DNA of 64,000 nucleotides from GCA-2401735 sp051252095. Lineage in GTDB: Bacteria > Pseudomonadota > Gammaproteobacteria > Burkholderiales > Methylophilaceae. The translations under genes were made by a program, and so were the position numbers. The notes under the pieces were generated by a model. It saw only the letters and a program-made list of their open reading frames with translations. It had not been told where the DNA came from and did not search any database. Position 1 is the stretch's first letter. Each line of letters begins with the position of its first letter. The DNA lies in NCBI GenBank assembly GCA_051252095.1, contig JBPOFK010000001.1:1-64000 (forward strand), read 5' to 3'. Below are positions 1 to 6,871 of this stretch, piece by piece.

Positions 1-139
1 CTGTGGGAGTAATTAAAATTAAAATTGGACCACTAGAATCAATTTCTACCCATGGTAAATCTTTAATAGGCAATGCTTCTAAAATTACATTTGAGTCAAT
101 GAAAACCACTGATGAAAATCTAGAATAAATATTACTCAA
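1..139 (-). CDS. PIN-domain toxin-like protein, N-terminal part only
   Basis: Read on the minus strand this frame is open to the window edge and gives about 46 residues. They include VVFIDSNVILEALP, followed by DLPWVEID and GPILILITP. An early Asp in a hydrophobic strand followed by N-V-I-L-E is the usual start of a PIN-domain ribonuclease (VapC-like). The proposed start is TTG at 139, directly after the stop of the small gene upstream, with AAGGAG about 8 bases before it. GTG at 109 is an alternative. Pairing with a tiny upstream gene suggests a toxin-antitoxin module carried by the integrated element. The rest of the gene, including the later acidic catalytic residues, lies outside the window, so activity cannot be judged. 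Confidence 0.6.
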   Translation of the reverse strand, partial: MSNIYSRFSSVVFIDSNVILEALPIKDLPWVEIDSSGPILILITPT

Positions 140-280
140 TTAAACACTCCTTAAATTTTCTACATTGCTTGTTAATCCATTTCTTATAAAGTCAGTAAGT
201 GCGTTATCTGTTAATTTTTGATTTATTTTTGCATTAGGGTATTCTTTCAATACTTTTGCAAAATCATTACAGATGCTCAT
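140..280 (-). CDS. Small antitoxin-like protein upstream of PIN gene
   Basis: A 46-residue frame starting MSICNDFAKVLKEYPNAK and ending in ENLRSV. The start ATG (278-280 on the plus strand as cat) has AAGGAAG about 8 bases upstream, a good ribosome binding site. Its stop codon abuts the TTG start of the PIN-like gene, so the two are probably translationally coupled. I do not recognise a DNA-binding fold. The antitoxin role is inferred only from size, order and coupling to a PIN protein. It is divergent from the gene at 312, so the short gap 281-311 must hold promoters for both directions. Confidence 0.5.
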   Translation of the reverse strand: MSICNDFAKVLKEYPNAKINQKLTDNALTDFIRNGLTSNVENLRSV

Positions 281-311
281 CGTTGGGCTTCCTTTTTAAG
301 AATTGATTTAC

Positions 312-1043
312 ATGCCTATATTAGTTGATGATTTATCAGTTTGGGATATTAGTTTTAGGTGGGCTGGATACGACCCTAGAAAGCTCTATTTTCGTATACC
401 TGTTGAAGTTGAGGACATAGCTAGAACTTTAATACATGCCATCCATAAAGCTGAATTAGCCTCTAATACGATTATGTTAGAAAAAAAGCCTTTTGATAAA
501 GACATTGAAAAGTATTCTTTTTATTACTGGGCAGACGATTTCTTCTCTACCACTTCTGGCCGCTTTGTCAGTCGAAAATTGCTTAAATGGACAACGATAA
601 GTCGTTATAGCTTTATGGATTGGTGTGAAAGAATGAATGCTCCTTTGCCTGCTTTTTGGTTTCCTGAAGGTTGGAATTTAGAATACGCACTTCGAGATGG
701 AGAGTTGAAGCCAGGCTATCGTTTCAGAATGAATTCTTGGTCAGAAGAACGCAGAGATGCTTATTGGGAAGAGTTTGATCGAGACGAGTTCGATGATAAA
801 CAGTCGCCAGAAATTAAACTAAGGAAGAGTCAGCAAGCCAAAATTGCTTGTCGACAAGTAGCCGAGTATATCTGGAAGCAAGACAGTACTAGAACTATAG
901 CTTCTATTATTGATGATAATTTAATCCAAGATTATTGTGGTGCTAATTATTATGACAACGCTACCGTAAGAGGCTGGATTAATGATTTGGCCCCAGATGA
1001 AATAAGAAGCCATAGAGGTCGACCAAGAAAAAATAAAGATTAA
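312..1043 (+). CDS. Hypothetical element-borne protein
   Basis: Unrecognised protein of 243 residues if it starts at ATG 312; TTG 303 in the same frame is possible. It is rich in aromatic residues in its first half (for example YSFYYWADDFF and FWFPEGWNLEYAL). It has an acidic middle (RDAYWEEFDRDEFDD). The C-terminal part (about 160-235) looks helical and ends in HRGRPRKNKD, a basic tail containing the AT-hook-like core GRP. This suggests, but does not prove, nucleic-acid contact. It lies between the toxin-like pair and the replication initiator. A weak hairpin (ggctc/gagcc at 1070-1085) follows its stop. No function is assigned. Confidence 0.6.
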   Translation: MPILVDDLSVWDISFRWAGYDPRKLYFRIPVEVEDIARTLIHAIHKAELASNTIMLEKKPFDKDIEKYSFYYWADDFFSTTSGRFVSRKLLKWTTISRYSFMDWCERMNAPLPAFWFPEGWNLEYALRDGELKPGYRFRMNSWSEERRDAYWEEFDRDEFDDKQSPEIKLRKSQQAKIACRQVAEYIWKQDSTRTIASIIDDNLIQDYCGANYYDNATVRGWINDLAPDEIRSHRGRPRKNKD

Positions 1044-1220
1044 TGCTATTTATTAAATTTGTATTAATTGGCTCTAGAATGAGCCTCAAAAATATCTACC
1101 AAATCTATATCCTAGTTTTTTAACTTACACCCTAATTTTTTTTAAGTTCTTTTACACATAAATTATGTATCCGTTACGGGAAGCAATTGCATGCCCGTCA
1201 TTGGATAGAGGGGTTTATGT

Positions 1221-2519
1221 ATGTCAGTTAAAGAGCGACTAATTAACGTTTCGCGGAAAGACGCACGCACACCGCGCGCGCGGTGTGCGGAGGATGACCG
1301 CGAAGCGGTAGCGGTGCCTAGTAACACAGCTACTAATAACAGCAATAGTATAGATAATAAGATTAAGGTTTTAAGATTTGGTATTGATAGTCTTTATCTT
1401 ACTTATCAAGGTGATTTATACGATCGTATAGATCAACGACTATCAGAACTTAAAATCCTAGCACGTTCAGAAAATCCTCAGCAACAAGCTAAAGCCCAAT
1501 TAAAAATAGGTGATCATTTATTTGAGGTTAAAGACAAAGGCACTTCAATGTTTGCTTATGTCTTAGAAGATAATGCTTTTCGCATTCAACTATCACGCCC
1601 TAATAAGGCCGTTCCGATGGCTTATATTAAAATTTCTAGTGAATATCTCACTTATAAAACACCTGCACAAGCTGAAGAGCACCTCAAAAATATGTTAGGT
1701 GAGCTAGGTATACTTCAATCAACCGCTAATGTAAGTCGTGTTGATCTCTATGTGGATTTTGTCTCACATCAAGATATGGAAGCATGGACTCGAGAAGCAT
1801 GGGTGACTAGGGCGGGTTCTGTGAGTGCTTATGCCATTGATAAACGCTTCACTGGTTGGGCCATTGGCATGGGTGGCGTGATTGCTGCAAGGCTATACGA
1901 TAAATTATTTGAGATTACTAAAAGTAATAAGCTCTATTTACTTCCATTATGGGAAATGGCGGGCAGATTAGAAGGTGATCCTGTCTGGCGTTTGGAGTTT
2001 GAGTTTAAGCGTGATTTTTTGAAACAGAAAGATGTCATCCAATTAAGTGAAACTCTGTTTTATTTAAATGGCCTTTGGTCTTATGCAACCACGGAATGGT
2101 TAAAGTTAACGCATCCTAATCAAGAAGATGAAACACGCGCACGGTGGCCTATACATGAGTTATGGCAACAATTAGCTGCGCTTGATTGGGATACGAATGA
2201 TTCACCTCTTAAAAGTCGATTTACTAACCAGCGCACACCGAACGAAGAAGCAACATTAGATCGTGGTTTTAGTTCGTTTACTACATGGATGGCAACGAAT
2301 GGTCATGATGATCCTGACAGTGCATTTAGCACCTATTTTGATGTGTTGGCTTATCACATAGCCGATAAAGCAAGAAGATTTGATCTACATGTTGATGATT
2401 ACATCATGAGCAAGGTTTTACCTAAAGCAAGATTGTTTAATACCATCAATAATAATCTTCAAGAGCAAGACTTGTCTTTCAATGCTGAAGCTTATCGTAG
2501 AGCCTCTGACGGTGAATAA
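1221..2519 (+). CDS. Replication initiation factor, Rep_trans-like
   Basis: A 432-residue protein with the spaced motifs of the replication initiation factor family (PF02486, which includes RepC of pT181-type plasmids and NicK-type relaxases): FGIDSLYLTYQGDLY at 53-67, RVDLYVDF at 173-180, ARLYDKLFEI at 223-232 and WRLEFEFK at 256-263. Such proteins nick one strand at an origin and stay bound through a tyrosine to start rolling-circle replication. The catalytic tyrosine cannot be named with confidence. ATG 1221 is preceded by GAGGGG at good spacing. The first 40 or so residues are low-complexity and basic/acidic and are encoded by a cluster of DNA hairpins (1249-1309), so they may reflect a DNA element more than a protein domain. 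An excisionase-like gene and an integrase follow. Confidence 0.75.
   Translation: MSVKERLINVSRKDARTPRARCAEDDREAVAVPSNTATNNSNSIDNKIKVLRFGIDSLYLTYQGDLYDRIDQRLSELKILARSENPQQQAKAQLKIGDHLFEVKDKGTSMFAYVLEDNAFRIQLSRPNKAVPMAYIKISSEYLTYKTPAQAEEHLKNMLGELGILQSTANVSRVDLYVDFVSHQDMEAWTREAWVTRAGSVSAYAIDKRFTGWAIGMGGVIAARLYDKLFEITKSNKLYLLPLWEMAGRLEGDPVWRLEFEFKRDFLKQKDVIQLSETLFYLNGLWSYATTEWLKLTHPNQEDETRARWPIHELWQQLAALDWDTNDSPLKSRFTNQRTPNEEATLDRGFSSFTTWMATNGHDDPDSAFSTYFDVLAYHIADKARRFDLHVDDYIMSKVLPKARLFNTINNNLQEQDLSFNAEAYRRASDGE
1249..1309. other. Hairpin cluster, candidate rolling-circle origin
   Basis: Three inverted repeats in a row inside the first codons of the replication initiator gene: tttc-gcg-gaaa at 1249-1259, a perfect 24-base palindrome at 1266-1289 (arms cgcacaccgcgc), and accgc-gaa-gcggt at 1297-1309. 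The stretch is very GC-rich within an AT-rich element. Family knowledge: the double-strand origin of pT181-type plasmids lies inside the 5' part of their rep gene and consists of inverted repeats with the nick in a hairpin loop. The origin assignment here is an inference from that likeness. Confidence 0.4.
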
Positions 2520-2521
2520 AC

Positions 2522-2860
2522 ATGAAAGATAATGACCTGCCCTTGCCAGTTAGGCGTTGTCTTTCTAGAGATGAAGCTGCTTCATATTTAGGAATAGGCG
2601 TTACGCTTTTAATTGAACTTGATATTCCTTCTTTAAAGATGGGTCGGCGAATCGTCTATGACGTTGTTGACTTAAATGGTTGGTTGGAGGAATATAAACA
2701 GCGAGGGCGGGCCAGAAAGGAGTTTATATGGCCCAAGAAACCGGAATCTATAAGCGAGGTGACTCTTCCTATTGGTGGATCAATGCAACACTCGCAAACG
2801 GCAAGAGAGTACGCCAAAGTTCTGGGACTTCAAACCGTGCAGAAGCCGAAGCGTTCCTAG
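2522..2860 (+). CDS. Excisionase-like HTH DNA-binding protein
   Basis: A 112-residue protein. Residues 12-60 (CLSRDEAASYLGIGVTLL, then LKMGRRIVYDVVDLNGWL) have the MerR/AlpA-type winged-helix pattern of excisionases: a helix-turn-helix, then a wing, then D-L-x-x-W-L. It would bind near the attachment site and steer the integrase towards excision, or act as a local regulator. It starts 2 bases after the rep stop. Its last 45 codons overlap the start of the integrase gene by 133 bases in another frame, an unusually long overlap. The tail is basic and lacks a recognisable domain. Confidence 0.7.
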   Translation: MKDNDLPLPVRRCLSRDEAASYLGIGVTLLIELDIPSLKMGRRIVYDVVDLNGWLEEYKQRGRARKEFIWPKKPESISEVTLPIGGSMQHSQTAREYAKVLGLQTVQKPKRS

Positions 2861-3789
2861 CTAAAATTAAGCTAGATGCGTATCGGGAAGTGCATTTTGG
2901 TGTGAAGCCTCATCGCTCATGGCAAGAAGCTGTTGTTCGGTATCTCGAAGTAAAAGCATCGCTCAAAAGTTTTCGTGATGTAAGACGGATTTGTGTTCAC
3001 TTACACCCTTACTTAGGCAAGCTAACATTGAATCAAATTAACGGTGACGTTGTTTGGTCAGTGGTACAAGGTGAACTTAAGAAAGGGAATAAAGCGGCAA
3101 CGGTTAATCGTTATTTAGCGATTATGCGTAATCTGTTAAGAACAGCACGAGACGAATGGCAATGGATTGATCATATTCCAAAGATCAGTTTATTGTCAGG
3201 TGAAGTAGAGCGTGATCGGTGGTTGACGAAAAAAGAGGCAGACAATCTGATATCAGTTTGTCCTCCCCATTTGGCAGCCCTTGTTCAATTTGCTTTAGCA
3301 ACGGGTTGCCGTGCTCGGGAAATTTTAGGTTTGGAATGGAGTCGGGTGGATTTAAACCGTCAGACTGCATGGCTTAATCAAACCAAGAATGGTACACCGA
3401 GAGGGGTTCCTTTAAATGTAAGTGCAGTATCGGTTCTTCAATCGCAAGTTGGGAAACACCCTCGATTTTGTTTTACTTATGCTGGTGAGCCTATTCGTTA
3501 TAACGTATCGAATAATGCTTGGCGTAACGCATTGGATAAAGCAGGACTAGAGGATTTTAGGTTTCATGATTTGCGGCACACTTGGGCTTCTTGGCATCGT
3601 CAAGCGGGAACAAGTTGTGATGAATTGAAAGAGCTTGGTGGTTGGAAAACGCGATCAATGGTTGATCGGTATGCAAAGTTTGCAACGGAACATTTAGCAA
3701 AGGCTGCGAATCGGTTAGATCATTTCGGAGAAAATAACGTGATTGAAATGTCACGTTTTTGTCACGTTCAAGAAACAAAAAAGGCCTAG
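2728..3789 (+). CDS. int: Tyrosine recombinase (phage-type integrase)
   Basis: A 353-residue integrase with the full tyrosine-recombinase catalytic set: Arg195 in ATGCRAREILGL, Lys220 in NQTKNGTPR, His280 and Arg283 in FHDLRHTWASW, Trp306 in the usual His/Trp position (ELGGWKT) and nucleophile Tyr315 in MVDRYAKF. An N-terminal arm-type domain (1-60) and SAM-like core-binding domain (about 62-145) precede it. ATG 2728 has AAGGAG 5 bases upstream, which fixes the start even though it lies inside the preceding gene. The stop codon falls within the terminator hairpin of the tRNA-Phe gene, which lies 24 bases downstream on the opposite strand; integrases of this type commonly use a tRNA 3' end as attachment site. 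Confidence 0.93.
   Translation: MAQETGIYKRGDSSYWWINATLANGKRVRQSSGTSNRAEAEAFLAKIKLDAYREVHFGVKPHRSWQEAVVRYLEVKASLKSFRDVRRICVHLHPYLGKLTLNQINGDVVWSVVQGELKKGNKAATVNRYLAIMRNLLRTARDEWQWIDHIPKISLLSGEVERDRWLTKKEADNLISVCPPHLAALVQFALATGCRAREILGLEWSRVDLNRQTAWLNQTKNGTPRGVPLNVSAVSVLQSQVGKHPRFCFTYAGEPIRYNVSNNAWRNALDKAGLEDFRFHDLRHTWASWHRQAGTSCDELKELGGWKTRSMVDRYAKFATEHLAKAANRLDHFGENNVIEMSRFCHVQETKKA
3736..3768. repeat. Candidate integrase arm-type sites
   Basis: Three copies of one heptamer near the end of the integrase gene: aacgtga (inverted) at 3736-3742, tcacgtt at 3751-3757 and tcacgtt at 3762-3768. The two direct copies are 11 bases apart, one helical turn. They lie 45-80 bases from the tRNA end, a distance typical of arm-type integrase or excisionase sites. 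Function is inferred from layout only. Confidence 0.4.
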
Positions 3790-3804
3790 AATTTCTAAGC
3801 CTTT
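3775..3804 (-). terminator. Intrinsic terminator of tRNA-Phe
   Basis: Stem aaaggc (3780-3785) with gccttt (3799-3804), one mismatch, then tag with cta, and loop aattt. On the minus strand it is followed by six T. It lies 9 bases past the CCA end of tRNA-Phe and overlaps the integrase stop codon, so it could also slow transcription leaving the element. Confidence 0.7.
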
Positions 3805-3812
3805 GATTTGAT

Positions 3813-3888
3813 TGGTGGCCCGAACTGGAATTGAACCAGTGACACGCGGATTTTCAATCCGCTGCTCTACCAACTGAGCTATCGGGCC
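3813..3888 (-). tRNA. tRNA-Phe (GAA anticodon)
   Basis: On the minus strand a complete 76-base cloverleaf: acceptor GGCCCGA paired with TCGGGCC, D arm GCTC/GAGC, anticodon stem GCGGA/TCCGC around loop TTGAAAA (anticodon GAA), T arm ACTGG/CCAGT with TTCAATT, and encoded CCA. Its 3' end faces the integrase gene and is the likely attachment site, so the tRNA gene has been kept whole by the inserted element. Confidence 0.97.
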
Positions 3889-3925
3889 ATCACTGCAACT
3901 AATAGAATTAATTTGCAAGTCGCGC

Positions 3926-3931
3926 ATTATA
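3926..3931 (-). promoter_or_regulatory. Candidate -10 box for tRNA-Phe
   Basis: On the minus strand TATAAT followed by GCGCG, a GC-rich discriminator of the kind seen on stringently controlled stable-RNA promoters. It lies about 38 bases before the mature tRNA. The -35 region about 17 bases further upstream is a T-rich, poor match. Confidence 0.45.
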
Positions 3932-4008
3932 TCAAAGAATGTATCTAAAAAAACACTTAATGATATTTAATATTTCAAATAGTGTAAAAATATTTAGATA
4001 GACTAGTA

Positions 4009-4035
4009 TTGAAGTATGTAAATTAAGCATATAAT
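4009..4035 (+). promoter_or_regulatory. Candidate promoter for LysM-BON gene
   Basis: TTGAAG at 4009-4014 and TATAAT at 4030-4035, separated by 15 bases (shorter than ideal), about 40 bases before the GTG start of the next gene. Confidence 0.35.
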
Positions 4036-4075
4036 TTGATACTAGTAGATACATGATCTAAAAAGGAGAAGAATA

Positions 4076-4573
4076 GTGGGTTTATTTTCATTTATAAAAG
4101 ATGCAGGCGAGAAGTTATTTGGAATTGGGGATGCAAAAGCGGAACAGGCAGCAAAAGCTGAGGCTTCTGTTGAAAAGATAGCCACGGCAAATCAGGCAGC
4201 CGCAGATGCGATTAAAGCATATGTTAAAAAAATGAATTTAGACGCAGAAAATTTAGAGATTGGATTTGATGGTAAAACGAGTACGGTAAGTGTTGCGGGC
4301 ATTGCAGATACGCAAGAAACAAAAGAAAAGATATTGTTATGTTGCGGTAACGTGAGAGGTGTAGAAAATGTAGAAGATAATATGACAGTGACAGCAGTGG
4401 AAGCTGACGCACAATTCCACACAGTAGTAAGCGGTGACACATTATCCAAGATTGCTAAGAAATTTTATGGTAACGCAAATGCTTATATGAGAATTTTTGA
4501 AGCAAACAAGCCAATGTTAAGCGACCCAGATAAAATCTATCCTGGGCAAATGCTTCGCATTCCAGCACAGTAA
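4076..4573 (+). CDS. kbp: BON-LysM domain protein (Kbp/YgaU-like)
   Basis: A 165-residue protein starting MGLFSFIKDAGEKLFG. A BON domain is at about 40-105 (LEIGFDGKTSTVSVAGIAD and VRGVENVEDNMTV). A C-terminal LysM domain follows at about 113-163 (HTVVSGDTLSKIAKKFYG to YPGQMLRIP). This order and length match the E. coli potassium-binding protein Kbp (YgaU, 149 residues). It has no signal peptide. The GTG start at 4076 is supported by AAAGGAG 8 bases upstream. It is the first host gene right of the integrated element. The potassium-sensing role is family knowledge; binding residues were not checked. Confidence 0.85.
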   Translation: MGLFSFIKDAGEKLFGIGDAKAEQAAKAEASVEKIATANQAAADAIKAYVKKMNLDAENLEIGFDGKTSTVSVAGIADTQETKEKILLCCGNVRGVENVEDNMTVTAVEADAQFHTVVSGDTLSKIAKKFYGNANAYMRIFEANKPMLSDPDKIYPGQMLRIPAQ

Positions 4574-4619
4574 GAAGTTTTTTATTTTATTTATTTTTAT
4601 CTATGAAAGAAGAGTTTGA

Positions 4620-4934
4620 ATGAACACATTATTACGCGCATTATTAATCGGTTTAGTAGCAACTACAATGACAGTTGCTTGTAGTCAAAAAGCAGAAGAA
4701 GCAGCTGACGATGCAGCTAGTAGCATGAGCGATGCAGTTGAGTCAGCTGGTGAAGCTGTTGAAGCAACTTCAGATGAAGCAGTAGAAGCGGCATCTGATG
4801 CTGTTGACGCTACTACAGAAGCTGCTTCTGATGCAGCTGACGCCACTGCTGAAGCTGCAAGTGACGCTGCAGATGCAACGATGGAAGCTGTCGAAGAAGT
4901 AAAAGAAGAAGCAGAAGCTGCTGCTGCTGAATAA
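4620..4934 (+). CDS. Small lipoprotein with 11-residue repeats
   Basis: A 104-residue protein with a short lipoprotein signal (MNTLLRALLIGLVATTMTVAC); the lipobox T-V-A-C puts the lipidated cysteine at 21. Residues 45-99 form five consecutive 11-residue units, the clearest being EAASDAVDATT, EAASDAADATA and EAASDAADATM. Composition is almost only Ala, Glu, Asp, Ser, Thr and Val, giving a strongly acidic amphipathic helix. Eleven-residue helical repeats are typical of group 3 LEA-type and apolipoprotein-like surface-coating helices; membrane or stress protection is only a guess. The gene follows the LysM gene by 46 bases and ends just before a strong terminator. Confidence 0.8.
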   Translation: MNTLLRALLIGLVATTMTVACSQKAEEAADDAASSMSDAVESAGEAVEATSDEAVEAASDAVDATTEAASDAADATAEAASDAADATMEAVEEVKEEAEAAAAE

Positions 4935-4957
4935 TATTATTCACGTTATGCTTAAAT

Positions 4958-4988
4958 CCCGCTATGTTAAAAACATAGCGGGTTTTTT
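4958..4988 (+). terminator. Rho-independent terminator
   Basis: Perfect 11-bp stem cccgctatgtt / aacatagcggg, 3-base loop, then six T. It ends the lipoprotein transcript and separates it from cobT, which starts 31 bases later. Confidence 0.93.
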
Positions 4989-5019
4989 ATTTGCATTTAA
5001 TCGCTTATAGTTATGATCT

Positions 5020-6084
5020 ATGCAAAACACTCAGTCTTATAGCCTTCCCATTGATCCAATCAATTCTGAACTTAAAGCACGGTTACAGTCTGTTATTGAT
5101 AACAAGACCAAGCCCTTAGGTGCGCTTGGATTGTTGGAAAAAATTGCACTACAAATTGGGCAAATTCAAGATTCATTGGCACCAATATTAAACCGTCCTG
5201 CAGTACTCGTTTTTGCAGGGGATCATGGCATTGTTGAAGAAGGGGTAAGTTCTTATCCGCAAGTTGTTACTTCGCAAATGGTGATGAATTTTCTATCTGG
5301 TGGCGCGGCTATTAATGTGTTTGCAAGTCAGCATCAATTTGAAATCCGTGTAATTGATAGTGGTGTTAATTTTAAATTTGAGAATACGACAAATTTAGTA
5401 CATGCCAAAATTGCAAATGGGACAAAAAACTTTTTACATACGCCAGCAATGACAGAATTAGAATGTGGGCGTGCACTGACCTTAGGGCAAGCATTTGTGA
5501 ACAAGGAAATAGATGCAGGAACAAATATTTTTGCATTTGGCGAAATGGGGATTGGCAATACTTCATCTGCTAGCTGTTTGATGAGTATTTTATGTGAACT
5601 GCCTATTGCAAAATGTGTTGGGCGCGGCACAGGTTTGAATGATGCTGGGTTGATTAAAAAAACCAAAATATTGAGAAAGGCGCTAGAGAAGCATGCAGTC
5701 GATAGCCAAAATGTTTTAGGCGTTTTAGCTACGTTTGGTGGATATGAAATTGCGATGATGGTCGGTGCAATGCTAGGAGCAGCGCAAAAAAGATCTGTTT
5801 TGTTGATTGATGGATTCATTGCAACGGCGGCTTTACTTGTTGCATCCAAAATGCAACCTAATATTATGCAATACTGTATTTTTTCTCATTGTTCAGACGA
5901 AGCTGGCCACACACTACTTTTGCGTCATTTAGAAGTGGAGCCCTTGTTGAACCTTGGTTTAAGATTAGGGGAGGGAACGGGCGCGGTATTAGCCTATCCT
6001 TTGGTGAAATCTGCTGCAGATTTTCTCAACAATATGGCAAGTTTTACAGAGGCTGGCGTCAGCAAAAAAGAAAATGTTAGCTAA
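5020..6084 (+). CDS. cobT: Nicotinate-nucleotide:DMB phosphoribosyltransferase
   Basis: This 354-residue enzyme transfers the phosphoribosyl group of nicotinate mononucleotide to 5,6-dimethylbenzimidazole, giving alpha-ribazole phosphate for the lower ligand of cobalamin. Visible family motifs are KPLGALGLLE (31-40), VFAGDHGIVEEGVSSYP (64-80), FGEMGIGNTSSA (173-184), GRGTGL (201-206) and LGEGTGAVLA, whose Glu318 corresponds to the catalytic base. Length is normal. It begins the cobT-cobS-cobC-cobQ operon; its end overlaps cobS by 11 bases. No riboswitch is visible in the 31 bases between the preceding terminator and this start. Its substrate would come from BluB, encoded in the opposing operon. 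Confidence 0.95.
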   Translation: MQNTQSYSLPIDPINSELKARLQSVIDNKTKPLGALGLLEKIALQIGQIQDSLAPILNRPAVLVFAGDHGIVEEGVSSYPQVVTSQMVMNFLSGGAAINVFASQHQFEIRVIDSGVNFKFENTTNLVHAKIANGTKNFLHTPAMTELECGRALTLGQAFVNKEIDAGTNIFAFGEMGIGNTSSASCLMSILCELPIAKCVGRGTGLNDAGLIKKTKILRKALEKHAVDSQNVLGVLATFGGYEIAMMVGAMLGAAQKRSVLLIDGFIATAALLVASKMQPNIMQYCIFSHCSDEAGHTLLLRHLEVEPLLNLGLRLGEGTGAVLAYPLVKSAADFLNNMASFTEAGVSKKENVS

Positions 6085-6871
6085 AGAGTGGCGCTATTTT
6101 TTACTAGCAGTTGGGTTTTTCACCAGAATTCCAGTGCCGCAGTACGTGGATTTTGAGGAGGATGAACTTAATTATGCTACAAAATATTTCCCGCTTGTTG
6201 GTATCTTGGTTGGTTTAATCGGCGCTGGTGTTTATATATTAGGCGCAGCATTTCTTCCGTCTACCATTGCAATTTTGTCTAGTATGGTTAGTACTATTTA
6301 TTTGACGGGCGCATTTCATGAAGATGGGTTAGCCGATAGCGCAGATGGTATCGGTGGTGGATGGAGTAGAGAGCAAATACTCACTATCATGCAGGATTCT
6401 AGACTTGGTACCTTTGGCGCAATCGCATTGTGCTTGGCATTACTCACTAAATTTCAATTGTTGTATTCATTAAATAGTGATTGGATTCCAATTGCATTGA
6501 TATCAGCTCATGCCATCAGTAGACTAGCCGCAGCATGGGTGATGGCAACACTCCATTATGCAAAGCAATCAGGTAAGGCAAAGCCATTGGCAACTGAAAT
6601 TAGCGGCTCTTCATTGATATTAGCCAATATTTTTGGGCTTTTTCCTATTGCTATTGTTCTTACATTCTTTGTAGTTAGTCGTTATCCACTTGCAGAGATA
6701 GCCCTGTTTATATTGATGACAGGGTTACCCGTTATCTTGACCTGGAGTTGGTGGCGAAAAAAAGTCCAAAATTGGCTTGGTGGTTATACGGGCGATACTT
6801 TAGGGGCTATGCAACAAATCACAGAGCTAGCATTTTATTTTGGCTTGGTAGTATGGAGTATCAATCATTGA
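6074..6871 (+). CDS. cobS: Adenosylcobinamide-GDP ribazoletransferase
   Basis: A 265-residue integral membrane enzyme that joins adenosylcobinamide-GDP (from CobU) with alpha-ribazole, the last assembly step of cobalamin. Diagnostic stretches are FFTRIPVP near the N-terminus, AFHEDGLADSADGIGGG (about 78-94), the metal-binding acidic motif, then TIMQDSRLGTFGAIAL, and near the end GGYTGDTLGAMQQ. Several hydrophobic segments follow. ATG 6074 lies inside the cobT end and the stop overlaps the cobC start, so translation is probably coupled through the operon. Confidence 0.95.
   Translation: MLAKEWRYFLLAVGFFTRIPVPQYVDFEEDELNYATKYFPLVGILVGLIGAGVYILGAAFLPSTIAILSSMVSTIYLTGAFHEDGLADSADGIGGGWSREQILTIMQDSRLGTFGAIALCLALLTKFQLLYSLNSDWIPIALISAHAISRLAAAWVMATLHYAKQSGKAKPLATEISGSSLILANIFGLFPIAIVLTFFVVSRYPLAEIALFILMTGLPVILTWSWWRKKVQNWLGGYTGDTLGAMQQITELAFYFGLVVWSINH

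Noticed and set aside
1163..1345. Small minus-strand frame over the start of the rep gene
   Set aside because: It owes its openness to the palindromic hairpin region and has no ribosome site or recognisable protein features.
4745..4920. Tandem DNA repeat array in the small lipoprotein gene, as CRISPR or minisatellite
   Set aside because: The 33-base period follows the 11-residue protein repeat in frame, with no spacers; it is coding.
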